From Nonlabens sp. Ci31 (GTDB lineage Bacteria > Bacteroidota > Bacteroidia > Flavobacteriales > Flavobacteriaceae), in NCBI RefSeq assembly GCF_012974865.1, contig NZ_CP043633.1, positions 3,035,501 to 3,099,500 of the forward strand: DNA of 64,000 nt, written 5' to 3'. This document shows positions 26,514 to 35,700 of this stretch, one piece after another. The notes under the pieces were generated by a model. It did not search any database. It had not been told where the DNA came from and was given only the letters and a program-made list of their open reading frames with translations. The translations under genes and the position numbers were made by a program. Each line of letters begins with the position of its first letter. Position 1 is the first letter of the stretch.

Positions 26514-26730
26514 ACGATCTCCACCGCTTTATTTTAATAAACAGTAGTCTTGGAATACCAACTTGTTTATTTACTTAAACCTTTGTAAAAATAAGAGTTT
26601 ATTGTAGGGTAGAGAAGCTTAAAACACTTTTAAAGGCAAATAAAACTGTCAATATGCTATTTCCTTGTAAGTAAGCGTGTTAATTATCTATGTTTTGTGT
26701 AGTTCATCGATAATACCTGCTTATGTAAAT

Positions 26731-27798
26731 TTACTCCAATTTGTTAAGTATGAATTTACTTACCTTAGAGCGTCCTGCAAGGAAACCTTCTTTATTATTG
26801 ATCATTTTAACGGTATAAAAGCCTTTATCACTTAACTTTTTCCAAGAATTACCTTGTGTACCGCTCCACCATATTCCTTGAGGTCCTACTGCGAGAATTT
26901 CCTTTCCTTCTGTTTCAGGAATAAATACAATATCGCTACAATAACCTGGTCCACTGCCAGCATCCATAAGCTTCCAGGTTTTACCGCCATCATCAGTTAT
27001 CGCTTTGTTAGCTGCGTTATCTTCCTTATTGTTCCAATCACCACCTATGAGAATACCGCGTTGGTCATCTATAAAATCAATGGCATAAATACCTGTCATC
27101 TCGCCACCAGCGATAATCGGTGTGTCATAAGATTCCCAAGTGGAGCCTCTATCTTTACTATGTAACACTCTAGCAGCTGCTCCTCCTGTAACCAGCCATA
27201 CATTATCTGTATAGATACTGATGTTTGAATTGCTAGCTGCAAAGGCTGCTTCGCCTATTATAAATTTTGGGAGGCGGGTACATTTAGATTTTGTCCAAGT
27301 CTGGCCTCCGTCAATAGTTTTGATTATAGATAAACAATCTTCTATAGGATCACCAAAGGCAATTCCTTCCTGATCGTTCCAAAACTTCATACTATCATAA
27401 AACACTTGATCTCCAAGCTCGGTATAAACCAACTTGACTTCATTGGTTGCATGTGTTATTTTATAGATCAATGCAGGATTACCGGCACTTAATAGGTAAG
27501 TGTACTGCTCTGTAACTGCTATAGATCTGTATTCCATTTTTCTAGCTTCCTTGGAAGTCAGTTGGAACTTCTTGACCTCACCTGTCGCAGCATTTATTCT
27601 TCCATACTGTCCGTCACTACCAGAATACCAGTAATCGGTATGCAGGTAATCTAGCGCACGTATGCTTATAGAGTCTGTCATGATTTGGTCGATCTCTATA
27701 GTGACATCAGTTTTAAACGCTTCTTTTTCAGTAGCTTTTGAGTTGGTTTTACAAGCGGTGCTCGTCAGCAACAAGGTAAAATATAGCAGGTCTTTCAT
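26731..27798 (-). CDS. BNR/YCF48-like beta-propeller lipoprotein
   Basis: 355 residues with a lipoprotein signal (LLLTSTACKTN, Cys16). Several Asp-box motifs of sialidase/YCF48-like propellers are visible: TIDGGQTW (about 165), SKDRGSTW (about 218), TDDGGKTW (about 270) and SGTQGNSW (about 315). The protein is likely an outer-membrane or periplasmic propeller. Bacteroidota homologues are often labelled oxidoreductase without evidence, and no catalytic residues can be named. It is divergent from the rsmB-like gene. Confidence 0.75.
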   Translation of the reverse strand: MKDLLYFTLLLTSTACKTNSKATEKEAFKTDVTIEIDQIMTDSISIRALDYLHTDYWYSGSDGQYGRINAATGEVKKFQLTSKEARKMEYRSIAVTEQYTYLLSAGNPALIYKITHATNEVKLVYTELGDQVFYDSMKFWNDQEGIAFGDPIEDCLSIIKTIDGGQTWTKSKCTRLPKFIIGEAAFAASNSNISIYTDNVWLVTGGAAARVLHSKDRGSTWESYDTPIIAGGEMTGIYAIDFIDDQRGILIGGDWNNKEDNAANKAITDDGGKTWKLMDAGSGPGYCSDIVFIPETEGKEILAVGPQGIWWSGTQGNSWKKLSDKGFYTVKMINNKEGFLAGRSKVSKFILNKLE

Positions 27799-27845
27799 GG
27801 GAGTAAAAATAAGTTAGAAAAAGTAAATAGGCGGTTGAAGTTTCT

Positions 27846-27881
27846 GCTTTCCTGCCAGCAGGCAAGGCGCGAAAGCGAAAC
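27846..27881. repeat. Interrupted copy of the dispersed palindrome
   Basis: Left arm GCTTTC (27846-27851) and right arm GCGAAAGCGAAAC (27869-27881) are separated by a 17-base insert that itself contains the small inverted repeat CTGCC/GGCAA. It looks like a palindrome split by another small element. Confidence 0.5.
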
Positions 27882-27941
27882 AATTATCAAAAATCATGTA
27901 AAAAAATATATAGTCTCCCTTAACTTCCTGAGGAATAGCCG

Positions 27942-27949
27942 TACTTTTG
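27942..27949 (+). promoter_or_regulatory. TAnnTTTG -7 box of the rsmB-like gene
   Basis: TACTTTTG ends four bases before the ATG at 27954; a leaderless transcript is predicted. Confidence 0.6.
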
Positions 27950-27953
27950 CAAA

Positions 27954-29162
27954 ATGAGATTTCACCATAATTTAGTGCAGGGAACTGTAGATGCTTTGCA
28001 TAACATTTTCAACGACGGTAAATATGCCGATCAAGCGATACAAAAGATTCTAAAGCGTGATACACGTTGGGGTTCTAGAGATAGAGGTTTTATCGCTGAG
28101 ATGACCTACGACATCGTAAGATACAAGAGATTATACGCTTCTATTGCCAAGGCTAGTGAGCCTTTTAACAAAGAAGATTTATGGCGACTTACTAGTGTAT
28201 GGATCGTTTTAAAAGGACATGACCTTCCTGCATGGGAAGAATATTTTAATACTCCGGTAAGACGTATAAGAGGCGGACTGGACGAGGTACGAACAAATCG
28301 CAAGATGCGGGAATCCATTCCAGACTGGATGGATGAAATGGGAATTGCAGAGCTAGGAAACATTTGGGATCAAGAAATTACGGCTTTGAATCAACAAGCA
28401 TCGGTAGTTTTAAGAGCTAATAGATTGAAGACTGATGTCAAGTCTTTAAAGGAAAAACTAGTTGCTGAAGAAATACTGACGACTACTGACGAGCGTTTTC
28501 CAGACGCACTAATTCTCAATGAACGTGCAAACGTTTTCCGTACACAATTATTTACTGACGGATTATTTGAAGTACAAGATGCAGGATCACAACTTATTGC
28601 TGCTTATTTAGACCCTAAGCCAGGAGAGCGCATTATGGATGCTTGTGCTGGCGCTGGTGGAAAAGCATTGCATCTAGCTGCAATGATGGAAAATAAAGGA
28701 CAAATTATCGCTACAGATATTTATCAAAGTAAACTCAACGAACTAAAAAGACGTACCCGTCGTGCAGGAGCTCATAACGTGGAGACCCGATTATTAGAAT
28801 CTACTAAAACCATCAAGAAACTAGATGGTAAAATAGACGGATTGCTTATCGATGCACCATGCAGTGGTTTAGGAGTTTTAAGACGTAATCCTGATGCCAA
28901 ATGGAAATTACAACCAGAGTTTATTGAAAAAATAAAAGACACCCAACAAGAAATTTTACAATCCTATAGTCGCGTGGTAAAATCTGGTGGTAGAATGGTC
29001 TATGCCACATGTTCTATTTTTCCTTCAGAAAATGAGATACAAGTAGAGAAATTCTTGAGGTCAGAAGCTGGAGCAGATTTTGAACTAGAAGATTCACAAA
29101 CACTATATGCTCATAGGGATGGTTTTGACGGTTTCTTTATGGCGAGGATGAAAAAGAAATAA
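27954..29162 (+). CDS. RsmB/NOP family RNA cytosine-5 methyltransferase
   Basis: 402 residues. An N-terminal NusB-like helical domain (about 1-130) is followed by the SAM-dependent methyltransferase. Motif I is DACAGAGGKALHL (about 228), motif IV DAPCSGLGVLRRNPDAKW (about 301) and motif VI ATCSIFPSENE (about 350). The Cys of motif VI is the nucleophile and the Cys of motif IV releases the product. Members methylate cytosine 5 in rRNA or tRNA; 16S C967 is the classical RsmB target, but the site here is inferred. It stands alone with its own promoter. Confidence 0.9.
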   Translation: MRFHHNLVQGTVDALHNIFNDGKYADQAIQKILKRDTRWGSRDRGFIAEMTYDIVRYKRLYASIAKASEPFNKEDLWRLTSVWIVLKGHDLPAWEEYFNTPVRRIRGGLDEVRTNRKMRESIPDWMDEMGIAELGNIWDQEITALNQQASVVLRANRLKTDVKSLKEKLVAEEILTTTDERFPDALILNERANVFRTQLFTDGLFEVQDAGSQLIAAYLDPKPGERIMDACAGAGGKALHLAAMMENKGQIIATDIYQSKLNELKRRTRRAGAHNVETRLLESTKTIKKLDGKIDGLLIDAPCSGLGVLRRNPDAKWKLQPEFIEKIKDTQQEILQSYSRVVKSGGRMVYATCSIFPSENEIQVEKFLRSEAGADFELEDSQTLYAHRDGFDGFFMARMKKK

Positions 29163-29348
29163 ATTTTTGTGAGCTAGACAATTGTACCAAATAAAGTATG
29201 ATTTATCCATCTAGATTAGGAATAAAATGATACCGTCATTTTAACATCCTTATAGATGGTTTTTAAACCTAGTAAATCAATAACAAGCAAGGTCTTTGTT
29301 TTTTGGTATATAACCTTATGACTACTTCAGTAGATCAATGGACAACAT

Positions 29349-29543
29349 ATGCCTGATTTTAATTTTATAGAAACTCCGGTCAGGCAGATTTTCAGAATTC
29401 AGAATTGGATACTTTTTTAGCTTTAAAAAGAACCTAAAGACAATGTGTTCATTGCCACACTAATTTTTGCTCAATACTCGAATCCCTTTAACGTTAAAAA
29501 TTATTTAGATCCTCTAAAAAGTTCTCCAGAGTTACTCATTTAA
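29349..29543 (+). pseudogene. Possible frameshifted remnant of an unknown gene
   Basis: From an ATG at 29349 the frame reads MPDFNFIETPV, then continues plausibly in another frame as DFQNSELDTFLALKR, and returns to the first frame as PKDNVFIATLIFAQYSNPF up to a TAA at 29541. The composition is protein-like in each patch, but I know no family, so this is a tentative call. Confidence 0.3.
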
Positions 29544-29646
29544 ATTAGACTATCACAGTTCATCTTATGTTTAATCATGGTTAGATAAAGGTTGTACCAT
29601 TCATCGAATTGTTAACCTGATCACAATATTCTGTGGAATGTTTATT

Positions 29647-29654
29647 TACATTTG
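29647..29654 (+). promoter_or_regulatory. TAnnTTTG -7 box of the secreted VGIGT protein gene
   Basis: TACATTTG, 25 bases before the ATG at 29680. Confidence 0.5.
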
Positions 29655-29679
29655 CCTCCGATTTTAAAAAATAGATTTG

Positions 29680-30375
29680 ATGAGAACAATTTTTGCTTTT
29701 TTTACATTCGTTTTATGTATTTGTTTAACTATTCATGCCCAGGTGGGTATAGGAACAAGTAATCCTCAAGCAGAATTGCATGTGGCTGGAAGTAAGACAG
29801 GAATCCAGACCTTGCGTATTGATGACCTTGCTGTAACCACTGGAGGAACAAATCCAGGAGAATTAGCTACAAGTAGTACTACAGTTAAAAAAACGGTCTA
29901 CATTGATGAATCTGGAAACTTATGGTCTAGTGATGCGTATGGAAGTTCTATGAAGAGTGTTGTTTTTTCAACAGCCCAAAATATAGTGGGCTCCACAAAA
30001 ACTAATATCACTGGAGCTGCTTTAACTTTTACCCCTAAACATGAAGTAGTCTATCTCTCATTTGCTGTTTCTGGGTACAATCGTTTAACTTGTGGTTCTG
30101 GTCCTAATAATACAAACCAGCATTCTTGGTTTGGTGTACATGTCATAAAGGATAATGTTACAGTAGGCAGTTTTGTAAGCTTGAGCGCTACAACAAATGA
30201 AGGTGTAGGTTCTGTAGGTGCCGCAAATAATGGAGCAGCACAGTTTCCTATTAACGTTACCCCAGGAGTACCTACCACAATAAAACTTCAAGGGAATAAT
30301 GGTGGTTTAGCCTACGGTTGTGGTTTTACAATCAACAACGGCGGCTGGTCGAGTTACATGAGCATTATGGATTAA
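29680..30375 (+). CDS. Secreted protein with VGIGT-NP-LHV N-terminal motif
   Basis: 231 residues from the ATG at 29680; a TTG three bases upstream is less likely. A signal peptide ends at IHAQ, followed by VGIGTSNPQAELHV, the repeat opening of many Flavobacteriia surface and tail-fibre-like proteins. The C-terminal region (about 90-231) is a beta-rich, Gly/Asn-rich domain that could be C1q- or adhesin-like. I infer an extracellular structural or binding role. A terminator follows. Confidence 0.65.
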   Translation: MRTIFAFFTFVLCICLTIHAQVGIGTSNPQAELHVAGSKTGIQTLRIDDLAVTTGGTNPGELATSSTTVKKTVYIDESGNLWSSDAYGSSMKSVVFSTAQNIVGSTKTNITGAALTFTPKHEVVYLSFAVSGYNRLTCGSGPNNTNQHSWFGVHVIKDNVTVGSFVSLSATTNEGVGSVGAANNGAAQFPINVTPGVPTTIKLQGNNGGLAYGCGFTINNGGWSSYMSIMD

Positions 30376-30814
30376 TTTGTAATTTTAAAAGCATCCTTAA
30401 TAAATTCGGTATCTAAACATTACCAGTTCCTTTATCACCAGAATCATACGTTTTTTGTCTGACATAGAAAATTCTTTAATAAGTACAACTCCTTAATTTA
30501 AAAATTAAGGAGTTTTTTATGTGGTGTTGTTTTTAAAACTATCGCTATGCTGTTACCGCAACTATATCTTTATATTTGCTGTTATAAGTACATAATTTCT
30601 AGTTTTAAAAAAGAGACCTATGAAATCCACTTGACGTTTTGTTATCAATGAATTACAGCTAATTCTTAGACATAAATAAACCAAAAACTTGCTTAAGTCT
30701 TTACTATGAATAAAAGCTAATAGTAGAGAAATCTCCTTTATCAGTAATAAAATAATGCTTCTATCACCCTCCAACCGTCTAAATAGTTATAATGCTTTCA
30801 ATTGATTTGATGAC
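30376..30814. other. Gene-free stretch with terminator and an orphan promoter-like box
   Basis: 439 bp. It contains the terminator at 30487-30518 and a TATATTTG box at about 30572-30579 with only a five-codon frame downstream. Nothing else is recognised. Confidence 0.45.
30487..30518 (+). terminator. Rho-independent terminator
   Basis: Stem AACTCCTTAAT / ATTAAGGAGTT followed by TTTTTT, about 110 bp after the secreted protein gene. Confidence 0.8.
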
Positions 30815-31360
30815 ATGATTTACCTACGTCCAGATTTATCGCTCCAGCCTATTACAACATTAGATCAAGAGAGACTATTGGAACTCATGATGAAAATTTA
30901 CAGACCGGTGTACCAGCATCTCTGGTTTGATGATGGTAGTAGTTATCTGGCATCGCAATTTAATTTACAACAATTACAAAGTGACTTGTCCTCCCCTACT
31001 GTTTTCTATTACTTTGTACACTTGAAAGAGGAGCCTATTGGAATCCTTAGGTTTTTAAAGGATTGTCCAACAAGCGCCATTAATGAATCCAACACGACCA
31101 AATTGCACCGTATTTATCTCGATCCATCCATACACGGCAAAGGCATTGGAAAAGCGCTTATGAGGTGGATGTTCGATTTTCTAAAGGAACAAAATCAAGA
31201 GTCCATCTGGTTAGAGTGTATGGACACACAACTGGCGGCGTACCACTTTTACCAGCAATTAGGTTTTAAAACTATAGAGCCATTCACGCTGGATTCCCCG
31301 ACGATGCGCTCTGAAATGCGCGGTATGTTACGTATGAAGTTGAATCTAAATAATGCTTGA
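30815..31360 (+). CDS. GNAT family N-acetyltransferase
   Basis: 181 residues. The acetyl-CoA binding loop is at about residues 106-118 (YLDPSIHGKGIGKALM), preceded by the beta-strand LHRI and followed by IWLECMDTQLAAYHFYQQLGF, the usual last part of the fold. The substrate cannot be told; the family acetylates amines, ribosomal proteins or small molecules. It stands alone, flanked by non-coding stretches of more than 300 bp. Confidence 0.88.
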   Translation: MIYLRPDLSLQPITTLDQERLLELMMKIYRPVYQHLWFDDGSSYLASQFNLQQLQSDLSSPTVFYYFVHLKEEPIGILRFLKDCPTSAINESNTTKLHRIYLDPSIHGKGIGKALMRWMFDFLKEQNQESIWLECMDTQLAAYHFYQQLGFKTIEPFTLDSPTMRSEMRGMLRMKLNLNNA

Positions 31361-31694
31361 TCTATCCAACTACAAATAGCAATCTCCTGATTTTTTAGTC
31401 ATCACAAATTGCCCCCTCTTTAATTCAGTAATTACCTTTTATAAAGTAGAACTAGGGTTTAAAACAAAGAGCTTGATACTAGACATGCATAGGCAGTAGT
31501 TATATGAAGTAGGTAAATCATAGTGCTCTTATCAAAACCTGATCTCCACTAATGATCCATAACTAAAAAGTTAGGATTAAGTTGCATTACAAGAGTAACA
31601 CAGTAGCATTGAACTTGCATAAAACATTCTAAAAGTACATTTTAAAACAATTAAAAATGATTATCATTACTTTTAATTAAAAAACAGCATCTTC
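31361..31694. other. Non-coding stretch carrying an operator-promoter overlap
   Basis: 334 bp. Only the 3' end is informative: a Fur-box-like palindrome joined to a -7 box just before the WG-repeat gene. The remainder has no recognisable content. Confidence 0.5.
31656..31675 (+). promoter_or_regulatory. Fur-box-like palindrome overlapping a -7 box
   Basis: AATGATTATCATT (31656-31668) is a perfect 6-1-6 inverted repeat resembling the core of a Fur box. Its last T is the first base of TACTTTTA (31668-31675), a -7 box 19 bases before the ATG. A repressor bound here would block the promoter. A Fur family gene is present at 47424-47885. Confidence 0.45.
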
Positions 31695-32468
31695 ATGAAA
31701 ACCTATATCTCCCTATGGATCATGTGTACTGGCCTATGCGCAGGCTCACAAAATTTAACTTCTAGTGACCAAATAAAATTAGATCAAATACTTGCAAACA
31801 AGAGCACGTTGGATGAAAAGTCTGATCTAGAAGGATGGATTCTTTTTGAAACCCAAAACGGAGAATCTGTGTTTTTTAACAAAAAAGGAGTGCTGCAGCT
31901 AAATCTAGGAAAAAGATTTGATTGGGTAGATGGCTTTTATGGTTCAGAGCTTGCAAAGGTTTCTAAGAATAACAGACTGGGCTTTATAAATAAAAAAGGA
32001 GAAGTCGTCATACCCTTTGACTTTGAAAACGTCAAAGTTTTCAGCAATGGACTTGCCGCTGTAATGATGTTGGGTAAGCACGGATTTATAGATACTACCG
32101 GTAAGTTGGTGATTCCTTTCCTATATGAAGATGCTGGTTATTTTGGTAACGGTCTTGCCCCAGTTAAGAAAAACGGAAATTTTGGTTTTATGGATAGAAA
32201 AGGAACCCTTACAATTCCTCATAAATACGATGATGCTAAATCCTTCTATAACGGTAGGGCAGCTGTAAAACTTGATACCTACAATAGTACTACTGCAGAA
32301 GAAGTAGGTAAATGGGGATTTATAGATACTACGGGTAAATTAATTATCCCTTATAACTACGCTGTTGTAGGTAATTTCACATCTAATTTTACCGTAAAAG
32401 TGACACTTCCTGATGGGAGTTCCTCTGGCGATGTGCATTTTATTGATGTCCATGGAAACAGGTTATAA
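31695..32468 (+). CDS. WG-repeat protein, exported
   Basis: 257 residues with a signal peptide (about 1-19, cut near CAGSQN). Four WG/KWG-type repeats of about 40 residues follow: LGFINKKGEVVIPFDFE, HGFIDTTGKLVIPFLYE, FGFMDRKGTLTIPHKYD and WGFIDTTGKLIIPYNY. Such repeats form beta-rich scaffolds in Bacteroidota envelope proteins; a specific partner is unknown. The upstream Fur-box-like operator suggests iron-linked control, an inference only. Confidence 0.85.
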   Translation: MKTYISLWIMCTGLCAGSQNLTSSDQIKLDQILANKSTLDEKSDLEGWILFETQNGESVFFNKKGVLQLNLGKRFDWVDGFYGSELAKVSKNNRLGFINKKGEVVIPFDFENVKVFSNGLAAVMMLGKHGFIDTTGKLVIPFLYEDAGYFGNGLAPVKKNGNFGFMDRKGTLTIPHKYDDAKSFYNGRAAVKLDTYNSTTAEEVGKWGFIDTTGKLIIPYNYAVVGNFTSNFTVKVTLPDGSSSGDVHFIDVHGNRL

Positions 32469-32694
32469 TCGGCACTTGTCTTTATGTTTTAGTTTATTTG
32501 ATAAGCAATACGGTTAGCTTTCTTCTATTATTTCATTTGGTAATTAGAATATTAAGTTAGGAAATAGCCATTGCTTTAACACATATCAAATATTCCAAAA
32601 TCAAGTGTTGGTACAGAACGAATAGTTCTACTAGTTTCTATTTAAATGTTACTCTTCATTTTTATTTTGTAGTAGTGAATAAGTTCGTTGATAA

Positions 32695-32716
32695 TTCCGC
32701 TTTCGCGAAAGCGGAA
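32695..32716. repeat. Dispersed palindromic element, intergenic copy
   Basis: Perfect 22-bp palindrome, arms TTCCGCTTTCG / CGAAAGCGGAA, 27 bp before the purL promoter box. Confidence 0.92.
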
Positions 32717-32742
32717 CCACCACAATTATCATCCTAAAAAAG

Positions 32743-32750
32743 TATCTTTG
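32743..32750 (+). promoter_or_regulatory. TAnnTTTG -7 box of purL
   Basis: TATCTTTG, 23 bases before the ATG at 32774. Confidence 0.5.
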
Positions 32751-32773
32751 TAACCGCCCATAAAAGCGCTCAA

Positions 32774-35700
32774 ATGATCCATTTTTACGGAAATCCGTCC
32801 CAATCAGTTTACGTAGTACAAACCCAAGCACCGATCTCTCCAGAAGATAATCTGAAATTACAATGGCTTTTTGCCGGTGCTCCAAAACTAGAAGCCGATT
32901 CTTTATCTGGTTTTTTCACTGGACCGCGTGCTACTACCATTTCTCCATGGTCTACCAATGCGGTAGAAATTACACAAAACATGGAAATCAAAGGAATTCT
33001 GCGTATAGAAGAATTTTATACGTGTACAGCAGACTCTGACTTTGATAAAATGTTGTTGCAAAAATTTGATGAATTGGATCAGTCGCAATTTGATGTGCAT
33101 GTAAAACCTGAAGACGTTTTAGAAATAGACGATATCGCTGCTTATAACATGCAAGAGGGTCTTTCCTTGAGCGATGACGAGATTGATTACCTGATTGCAC
33201 TTTCAGAAAAATTAGATCGTAAATTAACAGATAGTGAAGTTTTTGGATTCTCACAAGTAAATTCAGAGCACTGCCGCCATAAGATTTTTAATGGAACCTT
33301 CATCATCGATGGAGAAGAGATGCCTACCTCGCTTTTTAAACTCATTAAGGAAACTTCCAAGCGCTGGCCTAACGGAATTGTAAGTGCGTACTCTGATAAC
33401 GTAGCCTTTGTAGAAGGACCACAAGCCGAGCAATTTGCTCCTAAAACAGCCAACAAACCAGATGTGTATCAAACCAGTCTTTTTGATTCGGTGATCTCCT
33501 TAAAAGCAGAAACTCATAACTTCCCTACTACCGTAGAGCCCTTTAATGGCGCAGCAACCGGATCTGGTGGAGAAATAAGAGATCGACTCGCTGGCGGACA
33601 AGGGTCCTTACCACTTGCAGGAACTGCAGTTTATATGACCAGTTATTCCAGACTAAATGAAGAACGCCCATGGGAAAAAGGTTTTGAAGCACGCAAATGG
33701 CTGTATCAAACACCTATGGATATTTTAATCAAAGCCTCTAATGGTGCGAGCGATTTTGGAAACAAATTTGGCCAGCCCTTAATTACAGGTTCTGTTTTGA
33801 CGTTTGAACATCAAGAAGGCGATCAGAATTTAGGTTTTGATAAGGTTATTATGCAGGCTGGAGGTATAGGCTATGGTAAAAAAGATCAAGCATTAAAGAA
33901 AACTCCTGCCACAGGTGATGACATCATCGTTTTAGGTGGAGATAATTATAGAATAGGAATGGGTGGTGCTGCGGTAAGTAGCTCAGATACTGGCGCACTA
34001 GATTCTGGACTGGAATTAAATGCCGTTCAACGTTCCAATCCAGAAATGCAAAAACGTGCGGCAAACGCTATACGCGGTCTGGTAGAGAGCGATCTCAATC
34101 CTATTAAATCCATTCACGATCACGGTGCTGGCGGTCATTTGAATTGCCTGTCAGAACTGGTAGAAGAAACTGGCGGGATTATAGACGTAGAGAAACTCCC
34201 TATAGGTGATCCTACCCTATCACGTAAAGAACTCATAGGTAACGAGTCGCAAGAACGAATGGGATTAGTTATAGATCCTAAAGACACGCCTATTCTAGAA
34301 GAGATTGCTGCTCGTGAGCGCGCACCCTTATACAAGGTTGGAAAAGTTACTGGAGATAACAGATTTACTTTTAGCGAGAAAGATGGCCGCAGTCCTATGG
34401 ACCTTGCCTTAGAAGATATGTTCGGCTCCAGTCCTAAAACCATTATGGATGACAAGACCATCCATCGCAACTATGCCCCTATTACTTATGATGGAAAAGA
34501 TTTCAAACTTTACCTCTATCAAGTATTGCAGCTGGAAGCAGTTGCCTGCAAAGACTGGTTAACTAATAAAGTAGACCGCTGTGTAACGGGTCGTGTAGCT
34601 AAGCAACAAACTTGTGGAGAATTACAATTGCCTTTAAATAACGTAGGTGTAATGGCCATTGATTATAACGGTAAAAACGGTGTAGCAACTACTATAGGTC
34701 ATGCTCCTGTTGCTGCCTTAATTGACCCAGCAGCTGGTTCTCGCAACGCGATTGCTGAGGCCTTAACCAATCTTGTTTTTGCACCGCTAGAAAAAGGCTT
34801 GTCAGGTGTGAGTTTAAGTGCCAACTGGATGTGGCCGTGCAACAATCCTGGTGAAGATGTACGTTTATACAGCGCTGTAAAAGCCGTAAGCGATTTTGCT
34901 ATTGAACTAGGAATCAACATTCCTACCGGTAAAGACAGTCTTTCTATGAAGCAAAAATATCCAGATATGGACGTGCTTGCTCCAGGAACGGTAATCATCA
35001 GTACCGTAGGAAATTGTGACGATATCACAAACATTATTGAGCCTGTGTTACAGCCGCAATACGACGCTCCTATTTATTACATCAACATGAGTGGTGATGA
35101 ACATAAATTGGGTGGCTCTAGTTTTGCACAAACACAAAATAAAATAGGTAATGAATGTCCTACTATTGTGGATAGTTCCGCTTTCGCGAAAGCATTTACA
35201 GCCATCCAAAACTTAATAAAACAAGGTAAAGTACTCGCAGGACACGATGTCGCCAGTGGCGGATTGATCACTACATTATTAGAACTGTGTTTTCCTTCCC
35301 AAAACATAGGAATGGAACTGGACTTCAGTGAAGTAGGTCACGACATGGTCAAAGTACTCTTTGCCGAAAATGCGGGTATCGTACTTCAAGTAACCGACGA
35401 CAGTGTAGAAGCAGAACTTTCAAAAACGGGTGTTCCTTTCTTTAAAATAGGAAACGCGATAGATGAAGCGGTGTTGGATATCAACGAATTCATCATAGAC
35501 GTTGATGATATGAGAGATGTGTGGTATGAAACCTCACATTTACTAGATCAAAAACAATCCTTTAACGGCACTGCAGAAGAGCGCGCGTTGAATTATGTGA
35601 ATCAGCCGTTGGAATTCAAATTTCCAGTACATTTTACTGGAAAACTACCCGAATTGCCTCAAAAACGAGTAAAAGCAGCCGTAATACGTGAAAAAGGAAG

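Larger units (their letters stand above)
29163..29679. other. Gene-free stretch with a possible decayed ORF
   Basis: 517 bp. A patch at 29349-29543 looks like broken coding sequence. A TACATTTG box at 29647-29654 serves the next gene. Otherwise I see nothing recognisable. Confidence 0.4.
32469..32773. other. Intergenic region before purL
   Basis: 305 bp with a perfect copy of the palindromic element (32695-32716) and the purL promoter box. No PurR-like or purine riboswitch structure is evident to me. Confidence 0.45.

Noticed and set aside
26731..27798. Sialidase function for the Asp-box protein
   Set aside because: Asp boxes alone occur in many propellers; no sialidase catalytic Arg triad or FRIP motif is seen.
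30572..30630. TATATTTG box followed by a short ATG frame
   Set aside because: The frame has only four codons after ATG, so no gene can be supported; it could be a dead promoter.
32649..33472. Several minus-strand frames across the start of purL
   Set aside because: They lie antisense to strongly conserved purL coding sequence and have no recognisable product.
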